A program made the translations under genes and the position numbers. From contig NZ_PCOT01000013.1 in the NCBI RefSeq assembly GCF_002979415.1, positions 32,226-96,225 of the forward strand: a stretch of 64,000 nt of DNA. Direction: 5' to 3'. Position 1 is the stretch's first letter. Every line of letters starts with the position of its first letter. Of the stretch, positions 36,985 through 45,500 are shown piece by piece. The stretch comes from Microbacterium sp. MYb72 (lineage in GTDB: Bacteria; Actinomycetota; Actinomycetes; Actinomycetales; Microbacteriaceae). The notes under the pieces are model-generated. The model was not told the DNA's origin. It was given only the letters and a program-made list of their open reading frames with translations, and did not search any database.

Positions 36985-38195
36985 GTACATCGGATCAGCA
37001 GGAGCAGGGTCCGCTGACGCGAAAGCAGCTGCGGGAGATCCGGTTGACGGGTTCGACCCCGGTCATCACGGAGGAGGAGGCCGCGGCCGCCGCCGCGGCG
37101 CCGACGATCCCCCCTGCACCGCCGCTTCCGCGTGCCGCCGAGCCCGTCGAGGTCGCGCCCGCTCCCGTCGCGGATGCCGATGCCGATCCGGGCTCCGCGC
37201 CGCTCACGCGCCGACAGGCCCGCGAGCAGGAGCGCATCAAGACCGCCTCCGTGCCGGTGATCGGCGGAGACGCCGAGAATGACAGCACTGCGGATGCCGC
37301 GGACGACGCCGTCGAGGTCGAGGCCGTCGAGGTCGAGGCTGTCGAGGAAGCTCCGGCCGAGGAGATCGTCTCAGCTGTTCCCACCTTCGCTCCGCCTGTC
37401 TCGGGCTCTTCCGACGACGACCTCGACGAGGACCTGGGCGATCAGGTCGACGTCGCCCCCGTGAGTGCGGCGGCGGCCGTCGAGACCGCCGGCGACGTGC
37501 CGATGCACGCCGACGCCGAGAGCGCTGCAGAGCCCGTCGAGATCGACCTGGGGCACGTCGATGACGATCCCGTTGTGGCCGTCGCCGCCCTCGGCATCGA
37601 GGTCGAGGAGCCGGAGGATGAGCACGACGAGGATGACGTCCTCGCCGACGCCGCGGCGGGGGATGACGACGTCATCTCCGAAGACGAGCGCCCGACCGTC
37701 AGCCCCGAGTTCGGCAGCGGACTGCTCGCCGATGACGCCGAGGCACAGAAGCTGACCGTGCCGTCGTTCGACGAGCTGCTCACGTCGAACGACTCCAGCG
37801 GCTCCCAGCACTCCGCCTCCAACACCCTGATCTTCAACCCTCCGTCGGGGGAGGCCACGCTCGACGGTCCTGTCGCGTCCACGGGCGAGATCCTGGTCAC
37901 CGGCTCCTACGAGCTGCCCCAGGGCATCGGCTCGCAGGGCCACGCACACGGCATCGCCGACGGCAAGGAGGTCGACGCCGTGCTCATCGACGGAGAGCTG
38001 CCTCCTGCGTCCTCTCCCACACCGATCGCCGCCAGCTCGGCGATCAGCACCATCAAGCCCGCCGGCGAGGTCATCCGCCCGCCGGCGCCCGAAAAGGGCA
38101 ACAAACTCATGCTCACCCTGATAATCGTGGCGGGTGGTCTCGCCCTCGCGGTGGGCGTCGTCGTGGTCATCGCTCTCACCACGAAACTGATCTGA
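36981..38195 (+). CDS. Acidic repeat-containing protein with C-terminal membrane anchor
   Basis: A 404-residue protein between nadD and rsfS. Two copies of a short basic motif stand in the N-terminal part: residues 12-29 ([18 protein letters not shown]) and 75-94 ([20 protein letters not shown]). Between and after them are long acidic Ala/Glu/Asp/Val runs. Near the C-terminus a Ser/Gly stretch is followed by one membrane helix ([28 protein letters not shown]), with almost the whole protein on the cytoplasmic side if positive residues stay inside. ATG overlaps the nadD stop. No known domain is recognised; the basic motifs could bind nucleic acid or ribosomes, but this is inference. Confidence 0.82.
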   Translation: MSTSDQQEQGPLTRKQLREIRLTGSTPVITEEEAAAAAAAPTIPPAPPLPRAAEPVEVAPAPVADADADPGSAPLTRRQAREQERIKTASVPVIGGDAENDSTADAADDAVEVEAVEVEAVEEAPAEEIVSAVPTFAPPVSGSSDDDLDEDLGDQVDVAPVSAAAAVETAGDVPMHADAESAAEPVEIDLGHVDDDPVVAVAALGIEVEEPEDEHDEDDVLADAAAGDDDVISEDERPTVSPEFGSGLLADDAEAQKLTVPSFDELLTSNDSSGSQHSASNTLIFNPPSGEATLDGPVASTGEILVTGSYELPQGIGSQGHAHGIADGKEVDAVLIDGELPPASSPTPIAASSAISTIKPAGEVIRPPAPEKGNKLMLTLIIVAGGLALAVGVVVVIALTTKLI

Positions 38196-38199
38196 TCTG

Positions 38200-38571
38200 A
38201 TGCAATCACCTGAAACCGCCGAAGAGATGCTGCAGCTCGCAGTAGACGCCGCCGTCAGCAAGGGCGGAGAGGATCTGGTCGCGCTCAACGTGTCGGAGCC
38301 GCTGCCGCTCGTCGACATCTTCCTGCTCGTCACGGGCAACAGCGAGCGCAACGTCGCCGCCATCGCCGACGAGATCGAGGACAAGCTCATCGAGTCCGGG
38401 CACAAGCGGGTCCGTCGTGAGGGACGTGCGGAGGCCCGCTGGGTGCTGCTCGACTTCGGCGACCTGATCGTGCACGTCTTCCACCAGGAGGAGCGGGTCT
38501 ACTACGGCCTCGAGCGCCTGTGGAAGGACTGCCCCGTGGTCCCGTTCGAGCTCGCCGCCGACCCCGCCTGA
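38200..38571 (+). CDS. rsfS: Ribosomal silencing factor RsfS
   Basis: RsfS binds L14 on the 50S subunit and prevents subunit joining in starvation. The 123-residue protein has LVALNVSEPLPLVDIFLLVTGNSERNVAAIADEIEDKL, then RREGRAEARWVLLDFGDLIVHVFHQEERVYYGLERLWKDCPVV, the family signature. ATG 38200 comes 4 bases after the previous stop. It probably shares the nadD operon. Confidence 0.95.
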   Translation: MQSPETAEEMLQLAVDAAVSKGGEDLVALNVSEPLPLVDIFLLVTGNSERNVAAIADEIEDKLIESGHKRVRREGRAEARWVLLDFGDLIVHVFHQEERVYYGLERLWKDCPVVPFELAADPA

Positions 38572-38572
38572 C

Positions 38573-39262
38573 ATGGCTGCGCACCTGATCACCGGAGCGG
38601 GCTCCGGCATCGGTGCGGTGGTCGCCCGTCGGCTGCTCGACCGCGGCGACGAGGTGATCCTGCTGGTCAGGGATGCCGGGCGTGCCCGTCAGCTCGCCGA
38701 GCGGTTCCCCGGTGCGTCCACGCTCGTCGGTGACCTCGCCGTTCCGGGGCGCCTGTCGTGGGCGCTGTCGAAGCAGGCTCTTCCCGATCGGCTCGACTCG
38801 CTGATCCACGTCGCGGGCGTCGTCGACCTCGGTTCCGTCGCCGACCTTCCGCCCTCGCTGTGGGAGCAACAGCTCGCGGTGAACCTGGTGGGACCGGCCG
38901 AGCTGACGAGGCTCCTCCTTCCGGTGCTGCGGGTGTCGCAAAGCCGTGTGGTGTTCGTCAACTCCGGTGCTGGGCTGCACGCCCATGCCGGATGGTCGGC
39001 GTACGCCGCCTCAAAGCACGGTCTGAAGGCCCTGGCCGACGCTCTGCGGGCCGAAGAGGCCGAGCACGGGGTCAAGGTCACCTCGATCTACCCGGGGCGC
39101 ACAGCGACGCCCATGCAGGAGCGCGTGCACCAGCAGGAGGGGCGTGAGTACGATCCCTCGCGGTTCATCGCCCCCGAGTCCGTCGCCGAGACGATCCTCC
39201 TGGCGCTCGATCTCGCCGACGACGCCCACCTCACGGAGCTGACGGTCCGACCGAACGGCTGA
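38573..39262 (+). CDS. Short-chain dehydrogenase/reductase
   Basis: A 229-residue classical SDR. The cofactor loop TGAGSGIG is at residues 7-14, NAG is replaced by HVAGVV, and the catalytic residues are Ser (FVNSGAGLHAHAG) and Tyr-Lys in YAASKHG. The IYPGRTATPMQE region is typical. Its ATG lies one base after the rsfS stop, so it is probably in that operon. The substrate is unknown. A weak CTCCC/GGGAG hairpin at 39328-39341 may end the transcript. Confidence 0.9.
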   Translation: MAAHLITGAGSGIGAVVARRLLDRGDEVILLVRDAGRARQLAERFPGASTLVGDLAVPGRLSWALSKQALPDRLDSLIHVAGVVDLGSVADLPPSLWEQQLAVNLVGPAELTRLLLPVLRVSQSRVVFVNSGAGLHAHAGWSAYAASKHGLKALADALRAEEAEHGVKVTSIYPGRTATPMQERVHQQEGREYDPSRFIAPESVAETILLALDLADDAHLTELTVRPNG

Positions 39263-39363
39263 GAGACGCTGTCTCGGAGCGGCCCGGATGTCAAGGGTCT
39301 TCCGTCGCCGCATCCGCTGGGCGAGACTCCCTCACGGGGAGAGAGTCTTGGAGGGCCCACCAG

Positions 39364-39648
39364 ATGTCCGTCGATCCTGATCCGCGCTTCGTGTTGCATC
39401 GCCTCACGCCGTCCGAGTGGGTGATCAACGACCTGCGCTACGAGGCGGACGACACCCGGCATGTCGTCGCCTGCGTGTACGAGCTCGCCCCGACGGAGGT
39501 CGAGGTGGTGTGGCTCCGGGAGCTCCCGCTGTCGAGCACCTACGGCACCCCGTTCGAGGTGCTCGAGCAGATCGAACGGATCCAGGGGACGAGCAGAGCG
39601 ACGCGGCCGGTGCCGATCCCGCACCGCCCGCCGCCTCGGGCGCGCTGA
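39364..39648 (+). CDS. Conserved small hypothetical protein
   Basis: A 94-residue soluble protein with an alpha-beta pattern: FVLHRLTPSEWVINDLRYEADDTRHVVACVYELAPTEVEVVWLRELPLSSTYGTPFEVLEQIERI and a proline/arginine-rich tail. A GGAGGG site lies 12 bases before the ATG. It shows no catalytic motif; similar short proteins are common in Microbacteriaceae. It ends just before the hairpin shared with the tRNA gene. Confidence 0.7.
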   Translation: MSVDPDPRFVLHRLTPSEWVINDLRYEADDTRHVVACVYELAPTEVEVVWLRELPLSSTYGTPFEVLEQIERIQGTSRATRPVPIPHRPPPRAR

Positions 39649-39661
39649 CGCGGAGACGGGA

Positions 39662-39687
39662 AAAGCCCCTGGCGAACCAGGGGCTTT
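39662..39687. terminator. Two-way terminator between the small hypothetical gene and tRNA-Ala
   Basis: An 11-bp stem (39662-39672 with 39677-39687), loop CGAA, with A and T runs on either side so that it can act on both strands. Confidence 0.85.
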
Positions 39688-39692
39688 CTCGG

Positions 39693-39765
39693 TGGACCTG
39701 AGGGGACTCGAACCCCTGACCCCCTGCATGCCATGCAGGTGCGCTACCAGCTGCGCCACAGGCCC
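39693..39765 (-). tRNA. tRNA-Ala (GGC anticodon)
   Basis: The minus strand folds as a standard 73-base tRNA: acceptor GGGCCTG with CAGGTCC (one G-T pair) and discriminator A; D-arm GCGCAGCTGGTAGCGC; anticodon stem CCTGC/GCAGG with loop ATGGCAT, anticodon GGC; T-arm AGGGGTTCGAGTCCCCT. The CCA end is not encoded. Confidence 0.95.
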
Positions 39766-39860
39766 ATCTGCTTCCCCGAACCTTCCGGGGCAACTCGAAA
39801 AGCGTACTACAGGTGTCGGCATCAGCACCAATCCGGCGCTCGATCCCGGGCGCGTCGTTC

Positions 39861-39866
39861 TAGGCT
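39861..39866 (+). promoter_or_regulatory. -10 box, leaderless promoter of the GNAT gene
   Basis: TAGGCT exactly 6 nt before ATG 39873. Confidence 0.65.
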
Positions 39867-39872
39867 GGGCGC

Positions 39873-40313
39873 ATGACGAGCATCCACGCGATCACCCCGG
39901 CCGACTTCGACGAGTGGTTCGCGCTGTGGAACGGATACCTGACGTTCTACGAGTCCGATGTGGCGGAGGAGATCTCGCGCACCACGTTCCGTCGGATCAC
40001 CGAGGATCAGGAGCTCCACGGGGCGCTCGTACGCGACGACGAGGGTCGCGCGATCGGCCTGGTGCACTGGCTCACCCACGCGGCGACGTGGAGCCCCGCG
40101 GGCTACTGCTACCTCGAAGACCTCTTCGTGGTGCCCGACGTCCGCGGCGGCGGAACGGGGCGCGCTCTCATCTCGCACGTGCAGGACTGGGCGCGGGCGC
40201 ACGGCTCGTCCAAGGTGTACTGGCTCACGCAGGAGGGCAACACCACCGCTCGACGCCTCTACGACAGCGTCGCGACGCACACCGGCTACACCCACTACGA
40301 GATCGACCTCTAG
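39873..40313 (+). CDS. GNAT-family N-acetyltransferase
   Basis: A 146-residue acetyl-CoA-dependent transferase. The central strand-loop-helix is CYLEDLFVVPDVRGGGTGRALISHVQDWARAHGSSKVYWLTQEGNTTARRLYDSV, where VRGGGTGRAL is the acetyl-CoA pyrophosphate loop (Q/RxxGxG/A) and the N...A..LYD ending is typical of GNAT motif B. The acceptor is unknown. The start fits the leaderless pattern. Confidence 0.9.
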   Translation: MTSIHAITPADFDEWFALWNGYLTFYESDVAEEISRTTFRRITEDQELHGALVRDDEGRAIGLVHWLTHAATWSPAGYCYLEDLFVVPDVRGGGTGRALISHVQDWARAHGSSKVYWLTQEGNTTARRLYDSVATHTGYTHYEIDL

Positions 40314-40347
40314 GAACAACCCGGATGCTGCGGATGTTGACCTCGGC

Positions 40348-41421
40348 GTGAGCATCCTCGACAGTCTCGTGATCGGCGCCGGCCAGGCCGGCCTGTCGAC
40401 GTCGTACCATCTGATGCGCCTCGGCGTCCGTCACGTCGTGCTCGACGCCGACGATGAGCCGGGCGGAGCGTGGAGGCACCGCTGGGACGCCCTGACGATG
40501 CGCGATGTGCACGGGGTGGCCGAGCTCCCCGGAGACACGCCGCCGCCGCGAGACGATCAGCGAGCCAACCAGGCGGTGCCCGCGTACTTCGCAGCGTACG
40601 AGCGGGCGCACGCGCTGCCCGTCGTGCGACCGGTCCGGGTGGACCGCGTGGACGATGAGGACGGCATCCTCGTGGTCAGGGCAGGTGATCGCGAGTGGCG
40701 GACCCGCACGCTGGTGAACGCGACCGGCACGTGGACCCACCCGTTCCTGCCTCACTACCCGGGCATGGAGACCTTCCTCGGCGAGCAGCTGCACACCGTC
40801 GACTACCCGGGTCCCGCGCATTTCGTCGGCAGGCGCGTGCTGGTCGTCGGCGGGGGAGCGTCAGCCGTGCAGTTCCTCGGCGCGCTCGCCCCGCTCACCG
40901 AGACCCTGTGGGTCACCCGTCGTGAGCCCGTGTGGCGCACCGACGACTTCACGCCGGAGGCGGGCGCCGCCGCTGTCGCCCTGGTGGAGCAGCGCGTGGC
41001 ACGCGGGCTCCCGCCCCAGAGCGTCGTGAGCGTCACCGGCCTCATGCTGCGACCCCAGGAGCGCGAGGCCGAGAGGCTCGGCGCCTATGCGGCTCGGCGC
41101 CCGATGTTCGAGCGCATCGAGCCGGACGGCGTTCGCTGGGCCGACGGGTCCTTCGAGCGCGTCGACGTCATCCTCTGGGCGACGGGGTTCCGGCCAGCGA
41201 TCGGCCACCTCGCACCACTGCACCTGCGCTCCGCGGCGGGCGGCATCCAACTGGACCGCGGCGGTCGCGGCACGACGTCCGTGGCGGACCCCCGCGTGCA
41301 GCTCGTCGGCTACGGCCCCTCCGCGAGCACCATCGGCGCGAATCGCGCAGGGCGTTCCGCCGCGAAGGGCGTCCAGCGAGTGCTCATGGCGAAGCCGGCC
41401 GAGAGCACGACCGCGCGCTGA
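40348..41421 (+). CDS. FAD/NAD(P)-dependent oxidoreductase (flavin monooxygenase-like)
   Basis: A 357-residue flavoprotein. The FAD loop is SLVIGAGQAGLSTSYHLMRLG at the N-terminus, and a second dinucleotide loop RVLVVGGGASAVQFLGALA lies at about residue 160; the VILWATGFRPAIGHL motif near residue 275 is shared with flavin monooxygenases and CzcO-like proteins. The substrate is unknown. The GTG at 40348 begins right before the FAD loop; no good ribosome site or -10 box at leaderless distance is seen, so this start is only probable. Confidence 0.85.
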   Translation: MSILDSLVIGAGQAGLSTSYHLMRLGVRHVVLDADDEPGGAWRHRWDALTMRDVHGVAELPGDTPPPRDDQRANQAVPAYFAAYERAHALPVVRPVRVDRVDDEDGILVVRAGDREWRTRTLVNATGTWTHPFLPHYPGMETFLGEQLHTVDYPGPAHFVGRRVLVVGGGASAVQFLGALAPLTETLWVTRREPVWRTDDFTPEAGAAAVALVEQRVARGLPPQSVVSVTGLMLRPQEREAERLGAYAARRPMFERIEPDGVRWADGSFERVDVILWATGFRPAIGHLAPLHLRSAAGGIQLDRGGRGTTSVADPRVQLVGYGPSASTIGANRAGRSAAKGVQRVLMAKPAESTTAR

Positions 41422-41455
41422 CCCAGGCGTCCCTGTACTTGTGGGCTCGCGCCGA

Positions 41456-41461
41456 TATTCT
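41456..41461 (+). promoter_or_regulatory. -10 box, leaderless promoter of the DUF3592-like gene
   Basis: TATTCT exactly 6 nt before ATG 41468. Confidence 0.6.
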
Positions 41462-41467
41462 GGGGCG

Positions 41468-42259
41468 ATGCTGCGCATCGCGTTCCTGATCATCTGGCTG
41501 CTGCTGTCGGCCTGGCTCGTCGTATGGACGGGTGAAGGGCTGTTCGGGGTGAACCAGCGCGAGTCGATCCTGCCCTTCTCGGGAGAGGACACGCTGGGAG
41601 GGCCGATCCTCATCGGCGTCGCCTGGGGCCTGATCCTCACGTTCGGGGGAACGATGTCGGGTCTCGGGCGCCGCAAGCGGGTGCGCGGCGACTCGCAGAT
41701 CGGCGTCGGCCGCATCGTCGAGGTGACCCGCACCGGTCTCACGGTGAACGACGTGCCGCAGTACGACATCTTCATCCGCGTGGCGCCGGGCTCCGGTGGG
41801 GAGTTCGTCAGCCAGCTGCGGATGCTCGTCGACGCGACCGACGCCGGGAGCCTGCAGGTGGGCCAGCCGATCCCGGTCCGCTACAGCCTCACCGACCAGG
41901 ACACCGTCGAGCTGGCGGACATGACCGATCCCGTCGTGCGCGAGGCGATGCTGACGTGGCGCATCGAGCGAGGGCTCCTCGACCCGCGTCTCGTGCGGGC
42001 GCGGACGACCGGCACGCAGGTCCCGGCATCGGTCCTGGCGATGCGGCCCACCGGCCGACGCCTCGAAGGGCAGAGCGAGCTCGCGCTCACGGTGCTGATG
42101 GCTCCGGAGGGCGCGGCGACCTGGGAGGCCGACACCACCGCGTTCGTCTACCCCGAGGCGCTGTCGCACTTCCAGGTCGGCGCGCCCCTGTGGGCGTTCT
42201 ACCGCCGGGAGGATCCGCAGACCGTGGCGGTCACCGTCGAGAAGGAGGCGGGGCGATGA
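41468..42259 (+). CDS. Membrane protein with extended soluble domain, DUF3592-like
   Basis: A 263-residue protein: two membrane helices at the N-terminus (LRIAFLIIWLLLSAWLVVWTGEGLF and GGPILIGVAWGLILTFGGTM), then a beta-rich soluble domain with GVGRIVEVTRTGLTVNDVPQYDIFIRVAP and VGQPIPVRYSLTDQDTVEL, the pattern seen in DUF3592 and similar proteins. It overlaps the next gene by 4 bases, and both have the same general design. Function unknown. Confidence 0.78.
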   Translation: MLRIAFLIIWLLLSAWLVVWTGEGLFGVNQRESILPFSGEDTLGGPILIGVAWGLILTFGGTMSGLGRRKRVRGDSQIGVGRIVEVTRTGLTVNDVPQYDIFIRVAPGSGGEFVSQLRMLVDATDAGSLQVGQPIPVRYSLTDQDTVELADMTDPVVREAMLTWRIERGLLDPRLVRARTTGTQVPASVLAMRPTGRRLEGQSELALTVLMAPEGAATWEADTTAFVYPEALSHFQVGAPLWAFYRREDPQTVAVTVEKEAGR

Positions 42260-42783
42260 ACGTGCTGGACACCCTGATCTGGCTGGTGAACTTCCCGGCA
42301 TCCCACGGCTACGCGATGGTGTTCATCGCGGGGTTCTCGATCCTCGGCCTCTTCGCCATGTCGGTGAGCGGTGCGAGCCCGGTGAGCGCGCTGCGCCGGG
42401 TCAGGGAGCGCGAAGGGCTGCTGCACGATCAGCGCCCTCCCCGTGGTCGCACCTGGGGTCGCGTCATGCGGATCGCGTTCCGCATCCTCGCCTTCCTGAT
42501 GCTCGCGAACCTCGTGATCGGCATCCTGAGCCTCACCGGGGTGCCGGTGACCCGGGCCTACATCTACGAGCACGGCGAGACCGCGCAGGCGACGAGAGAC
42601 GGCGACTGGGTGACCTTCACGGCATCCAATGGGGTCGAGTACACGCTGGAGAGCAACTTCTTCACGCCCGCCGTGTACCCCGACCGCGACGTCTACCTCC
42701 CCTCCGGGGATCCGGTCACCGTGCGCTACCTGCCCGGCCATCCGCAGGCGTTCGTGATCGACAGCGCGAGAGGGCAGCGCTGA
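42256..42783 (+). CDS. Membrane protein, partner of the preceding gene
   Basis: A 175-residue protein with membrane helices at about residues 18-38 (GYAMVFIAGFSILGLFAMSVSG) and 70-92 (AFRILAFLMLANLVIGILSLTGV) and a C-terminal beta-rich domain VTFTASNGVEYTLESNFFTPAVYPDRDVYLPSGDPVTVRYLPGHPQAFVID, again like DUF3592. ATG overlaps the previous stop (ATGA). The two proteins probably act together; function unknown. Confidence 0.76.
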   Translation: MNVLDTLIWLVNFPASHGYAMVFIAGFSILGLFAMSVSGASPVSALRRVREREGLLHDQRPPRGRTWGRVMRIAFRILAFLMLANLVIGILSLTGVPVTRAYIYEHGETAQATRDGDWVTFTASNGVEYTLESNFFTPAVYPDRDVYLPSGDPVTVRYLPGHPQAFVIDSARGQR

Positions 42784-42799
42784 CGTCGGAACACGAGCG

Positions 42800-42805
42800 T
42801 AGGGT
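42800..42805 (+). promoter_or_regulatory. -10 box, leaderless promoter of the NAD(P)-binding protein gene
   Basis: TAGGGT exactly 6 nt before ATG 42812. Confidence 0.6.
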
Positions 42806-42811
42806 GAGAGC

Positions 42812-43468
42812 ATGTCCCGCGTCATCGTCTTCGGCGGCCACGGCCGTATCGCGCTCCTGCTCGCACCACTCCTCGTCGCCCGCGGCGATGAGGTGACCTC
42901 CGTCATCCGGAATCCCGACCACGTCGCAGAGGTCGAAGCCGGGGGAGCGCACGCCCTCGTCGCCGACGTCGAGAGCCTCGACACGGCGGCCCTGGCAGAG
43001 CTCATCCGGGGGCACGACGCCGTCGTCTGGTCGGCCGGCGCCGGCGGGGGCGATCCGCAGCGCACCTACGCCGTCGACCGCGACGCGGCGATCCGCACGA
43101 TGGATGCCGCGGCCATCGCCGGGGTGCGCCGATACGTGATGGTGTCCTGGCTCGGGTCGACCGCCGATCACGGCGTCCCCGAGGGAGCGGACTTCTTCCC
43201 CTACGCCGACGCGAAGTGGGCGGCCGACGAGCACCTCCGCGGCACCGACCTGGAAGGCACGATCCTCGCCCCGGGCACGCTGACGTTCGACGAACCCACC
43301 GGGCGGATCCGGATCGATCCCGATGGCCGAGGGGCGGTGTCGCGGGCCGACGTCGCCGCGGTGATCGTCGAGACCCTCTCCGACATGTCGACGATCGGCC
43401 GCACGATCCGCTTCGGCAACGGCACCCCCGAGGCCTCGGCGCCGATCGTCGAGGCACTGTCGAGCTGA
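42812..43468 (+). CDS. NAD(P)H-binding protein of the atypical SDR family
   Basis: A 218-residue protein with N-terminal VIVFGGHGRIALLLAPLLVARGDEVTSVIR (GXXGXXG-type nucleotide loop), the ALVADVESLD strand, GHDAVVWSAGAGGG and YVMVSWLGSTAD; atypical SDRs lack the classic YxxxK site, as here. Such proteins act as reductases or redox sensors. Its stop and the next gene's ATG share one base (TGATG), so translation is coupled to the GH3 gene. Confidence 0.87.
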   Translation: MSRVIVFGGHGRIALLLAPLLVARGDEVTSVIRNPDHVAEVEAGGAHALVADVESLDTAALAELIRGHDAVVWSAGAGGGDPQRTYAVDRDAAIRTMDAAAIAGVRRYVMVSWLGSTADHGVPEGADFFPYADAKWAADEHLRGTDLEGTILAPGTLTFDEPTGRIRIDPDGRGAVSRADVAAVIVETLSDMSTIGRTIRFGNGTPEASAPIVEALSS

Positions 43469-44670
43469 TGCGCGTGCGGCGCGCCCGGTGGCTCTCGGTC
43501 GCGGCGGCCATCCTGCTCACGGGGCTGTGCACTCCGGCGCTCGGTGCCGCCGCCTCTTCGCCTCCACCCGCGACGACGGCTCCGCCCACCACTGTGTCCG
43601 CGCCGACCCAGGACGGACCCGGTGCGGATGCCGCTCGGACGGTCGAGGGCATGACGACCGCCGAGCAGGCGGCGAGCGTCGTCATGGGGCACATCCCCTC
43701 GACGGATGCCGCCGCGCTGACCGCCTACATGTCGCAGGGCCTCGGCGGGTTCATCCTGATGGGTGCGAACATTCCCGCGACCTCCGCCGAGCTGGAGACG
43801 CTGACGGCTGCTCTCGTCGTCGACCCGTCCCTGCCGCCGCTCATCGCCGTGGACCAGGAGGGAGGCCTGGTCTCCCGTCTCCCGGCCGACGACTACGCAT
43901 CTTCACGGACGCTGAAGGGCCTCCCCGTGGCGGCGACCTCCGCCGCGTTCTCCGCCCGAGGCGCTCTCGTCGCCCAGTCGGGTATCGACGTGGACTTCGG
44001 CACGATCGCCGACGTGACCGCCGACCCCTCGTCGTTCATCTACGGGCGCGCACTCGGCACGGATCCCCAGGGCGCCGCGGAGAGGGTCTCCGCGGCGACG
44101 ACCGCCCAGGAGTCGTTCGTCGCGTCGACGCTGAAGCACTTCCCGGGGCACGGGGCGGCTCCCGGGGACTCGCATCACGCCATCCCCACGACCGACGAGA
44201 GCCTCGAGCAGTGGCGGGCATCCGATGCCCTGCCCTTCATCGCCGGCGTCGACGCGGGGGCGTCCCTGCTCATGTTCGGGCACCTGGCCTACACCGCAGT
44301 CGACGCCGCGCCGGCTTCCCTCTCGGCGCGCTGGCATGAGATCGCCCGTGACGAGCTGGGTTTCCGCGGGGTGATCGTGACCGACGATCTCGGGATGCTG
44401 CAGTCCTCCGGCATCCCCGAGTACCGTGATCCCGTCGCCAACGCTGTGGCGGCCCTCGCGGCGGGCAACGACCTCGTGCTGATGGTCGCGGGCTCCACAC
44501 CCGAGACCGCGGGGCAGATGGTCGCGGGCATCGTCGCCGCCGTCGAGAGCGGGACGCTCTCCGCAGAGCGCCTCGCCGACGCCGCGACGCGCGTGCTGGC
44601 CCTGCGCCTGCGACTGTCGGCGACGTCGGCCGACTGGACGCTGTGCCCTACGTGCGAACCGGTGAGCTGA
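43468..44670 (+). CDS. Glycoside hydrolase family 3, beta-N-acetylhexosaminidase-like (NagZ type)
   Basis: A 400-residue secreted enzyme. The signal peptide is residues about 1-28 (RARWLSVAAAILLTGLCTPALGAAA) without a lipobox cysteine, followed by a Pro/Thr linker. The GH3 barrel contains LIAVDQEGGLVSRL, the NagZ-type loop KHFPGHGAAPGDSHH, which carries the general acid/base His of this subfamily, and the nucleophile aspartate in VTDDLGM. The likely substrate is N-acetylglucosamine linked in peptidoglycan fragments. Its end overlaps the convergent DNA-glycosylase-like gene by 23 bases. Confidence 0.9.
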   Translation: MRVRRARWLSVAAAILLTGLCTPALGAAASSPPPATTAPPTTVSAPTQDGPGADAARTVEGMTTAEQAASVVMGHIPSTDAAALTAYMSQGLGGFILMGANIPATSAELETLTAALVVDPSLPPLIAVDQEGGLVSRLPADDYASSRTLKGLPVAATSAAFSARGALVAQSGIDVDFGTIADVTADPSSFIYGRALGTDPQGAAERVSAATTAQESFVASTLKHFPGHGAAPGDSHHAIPTTDESLEQWRASDALPFIAGVDAGASLLMFGHLAYTAVDAAPASLSARWHEIARDELGFRGVIVTDDLGMLQSSGIPEYRDPVANAVAALAAGNDLVLMVAGSTPETAGQMVAGIVAAVESGTLSAERLADAATRVLALRLRLSATSADWTLCPTCEPVS

Positions 44671-45499
44671 GCCAGGCGTCGAGCAGGGCCGAGCGCAGCG
44701 CTGCGCCGCGCTCGGCGAATCCGCGCTGGCGTCGCACGTACTCCGCCTTGCCCTCGGCGGTCTCGATGGGCACGGGCACGACATCCCACGCCGACAGATC
44801 GTACGGGGCGGCCTCCATGTCGAGGAGCCGGATGTCGCGGGCGAGCTCGAACGCGTCGAGCAGCAGCTCTCCGGGGACGAGAGGCCCGAGCTTCATGGCC
44901 CACTTGTACAGGTCCATGCCCGCGTGCAGGCACCCCGGCTGCTCGAAGAGCGGCTGATCCTCGCGGGTGAGCGATCGGCGGTTCCGCGGTACGGCCTCGG
45001 GGGTGAAGAACCGGAACGCGTCGAAGTGCGTGCAGCGCAGATCGTGGTTCTCGACGACGGCATCCGTTCCCGCCTGTCCGAGTCGCAGCGGCACGGGGTG
45101 CCTGTGCTCCTCCTGCCGGTACACCATGGCCCACTCGTGCAGCCCGAAGCAGCCGAACTGGCCGGGTCGTGATGCAGTGCGCCGCAGCATCCGCTCGATG
45201 AGGGCCGCGAGCTCCGGCTTGTCGGCCGCGAAGGCGGACGCGTCCGGCATCAGACCCGATCCCGCGGGGGTGTACCACCGCCAGCCGACGCGCTCGGGGG
45301 CGTCATCGATGACGACGCCGGCCCCGGGGTGCCAGCGACGCAGCTGCGCGGGCTTGTAGGCGTAGTACGTGAAGAGGAAGTCCCACACCGGGTGCTTCTC
45401 GCGACGGGACGCACGATCGCGGTGCGCCGCGGTGAGGGCGTCCGCTCTCCGCTGGTGCGCCTGTTCGCGCTCCGTCCACTCGGACCGGGTGAGGGACAT
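44648..45499 (-). CDS. Putative 3-methyladenine DNA glycosylase-like protein
   Basis: A 283-residue protein conserved in actinobacteria and commonly called a 3-methyladenine DNA glycosylase, although no helix-hairpin-helix or clear base-excision site is visible, so the name is weak. Marked features are HPVWDFLFTYYAYKPAQLRRWHPGAG, FGCFGLHEWAMVY, LRCTHFDAFRFFTPEA and QPGCLHAGMDLYKWAMKLGP. The histidine- and aspartate-rich motifs suggest an enzyme. It lies one base downstream of the App1-like gene and may be cotranscribed with it. Confidence 0.7.
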   Translation of the reverse strand: MSLTRSEWTEREQAHQRRADALTAAHRDRASRREKHPVWDFLFTYYAYKPAQLRRWHPGAGVVIDDAPERVGWRWYTPAGSGLMPDASAFAADKPELAALIERMLRRTASRPGQFGCFGLHEWAMVYRQEEHRHPVPLRLGQAGTDAVVENHDLRCTHFDAFRFFTPEAVPRNRRSLTREDQPLFEQPGCLHAGMDLYKWAMKLGPLVPGELLLDAFELARDIRLLDMEAAPYDLSAWDVVPVPIETAEGKAEYVRRQRGFAERGAALRSALLDAWLSSPVRT

Positions 45500-45500
45500 G

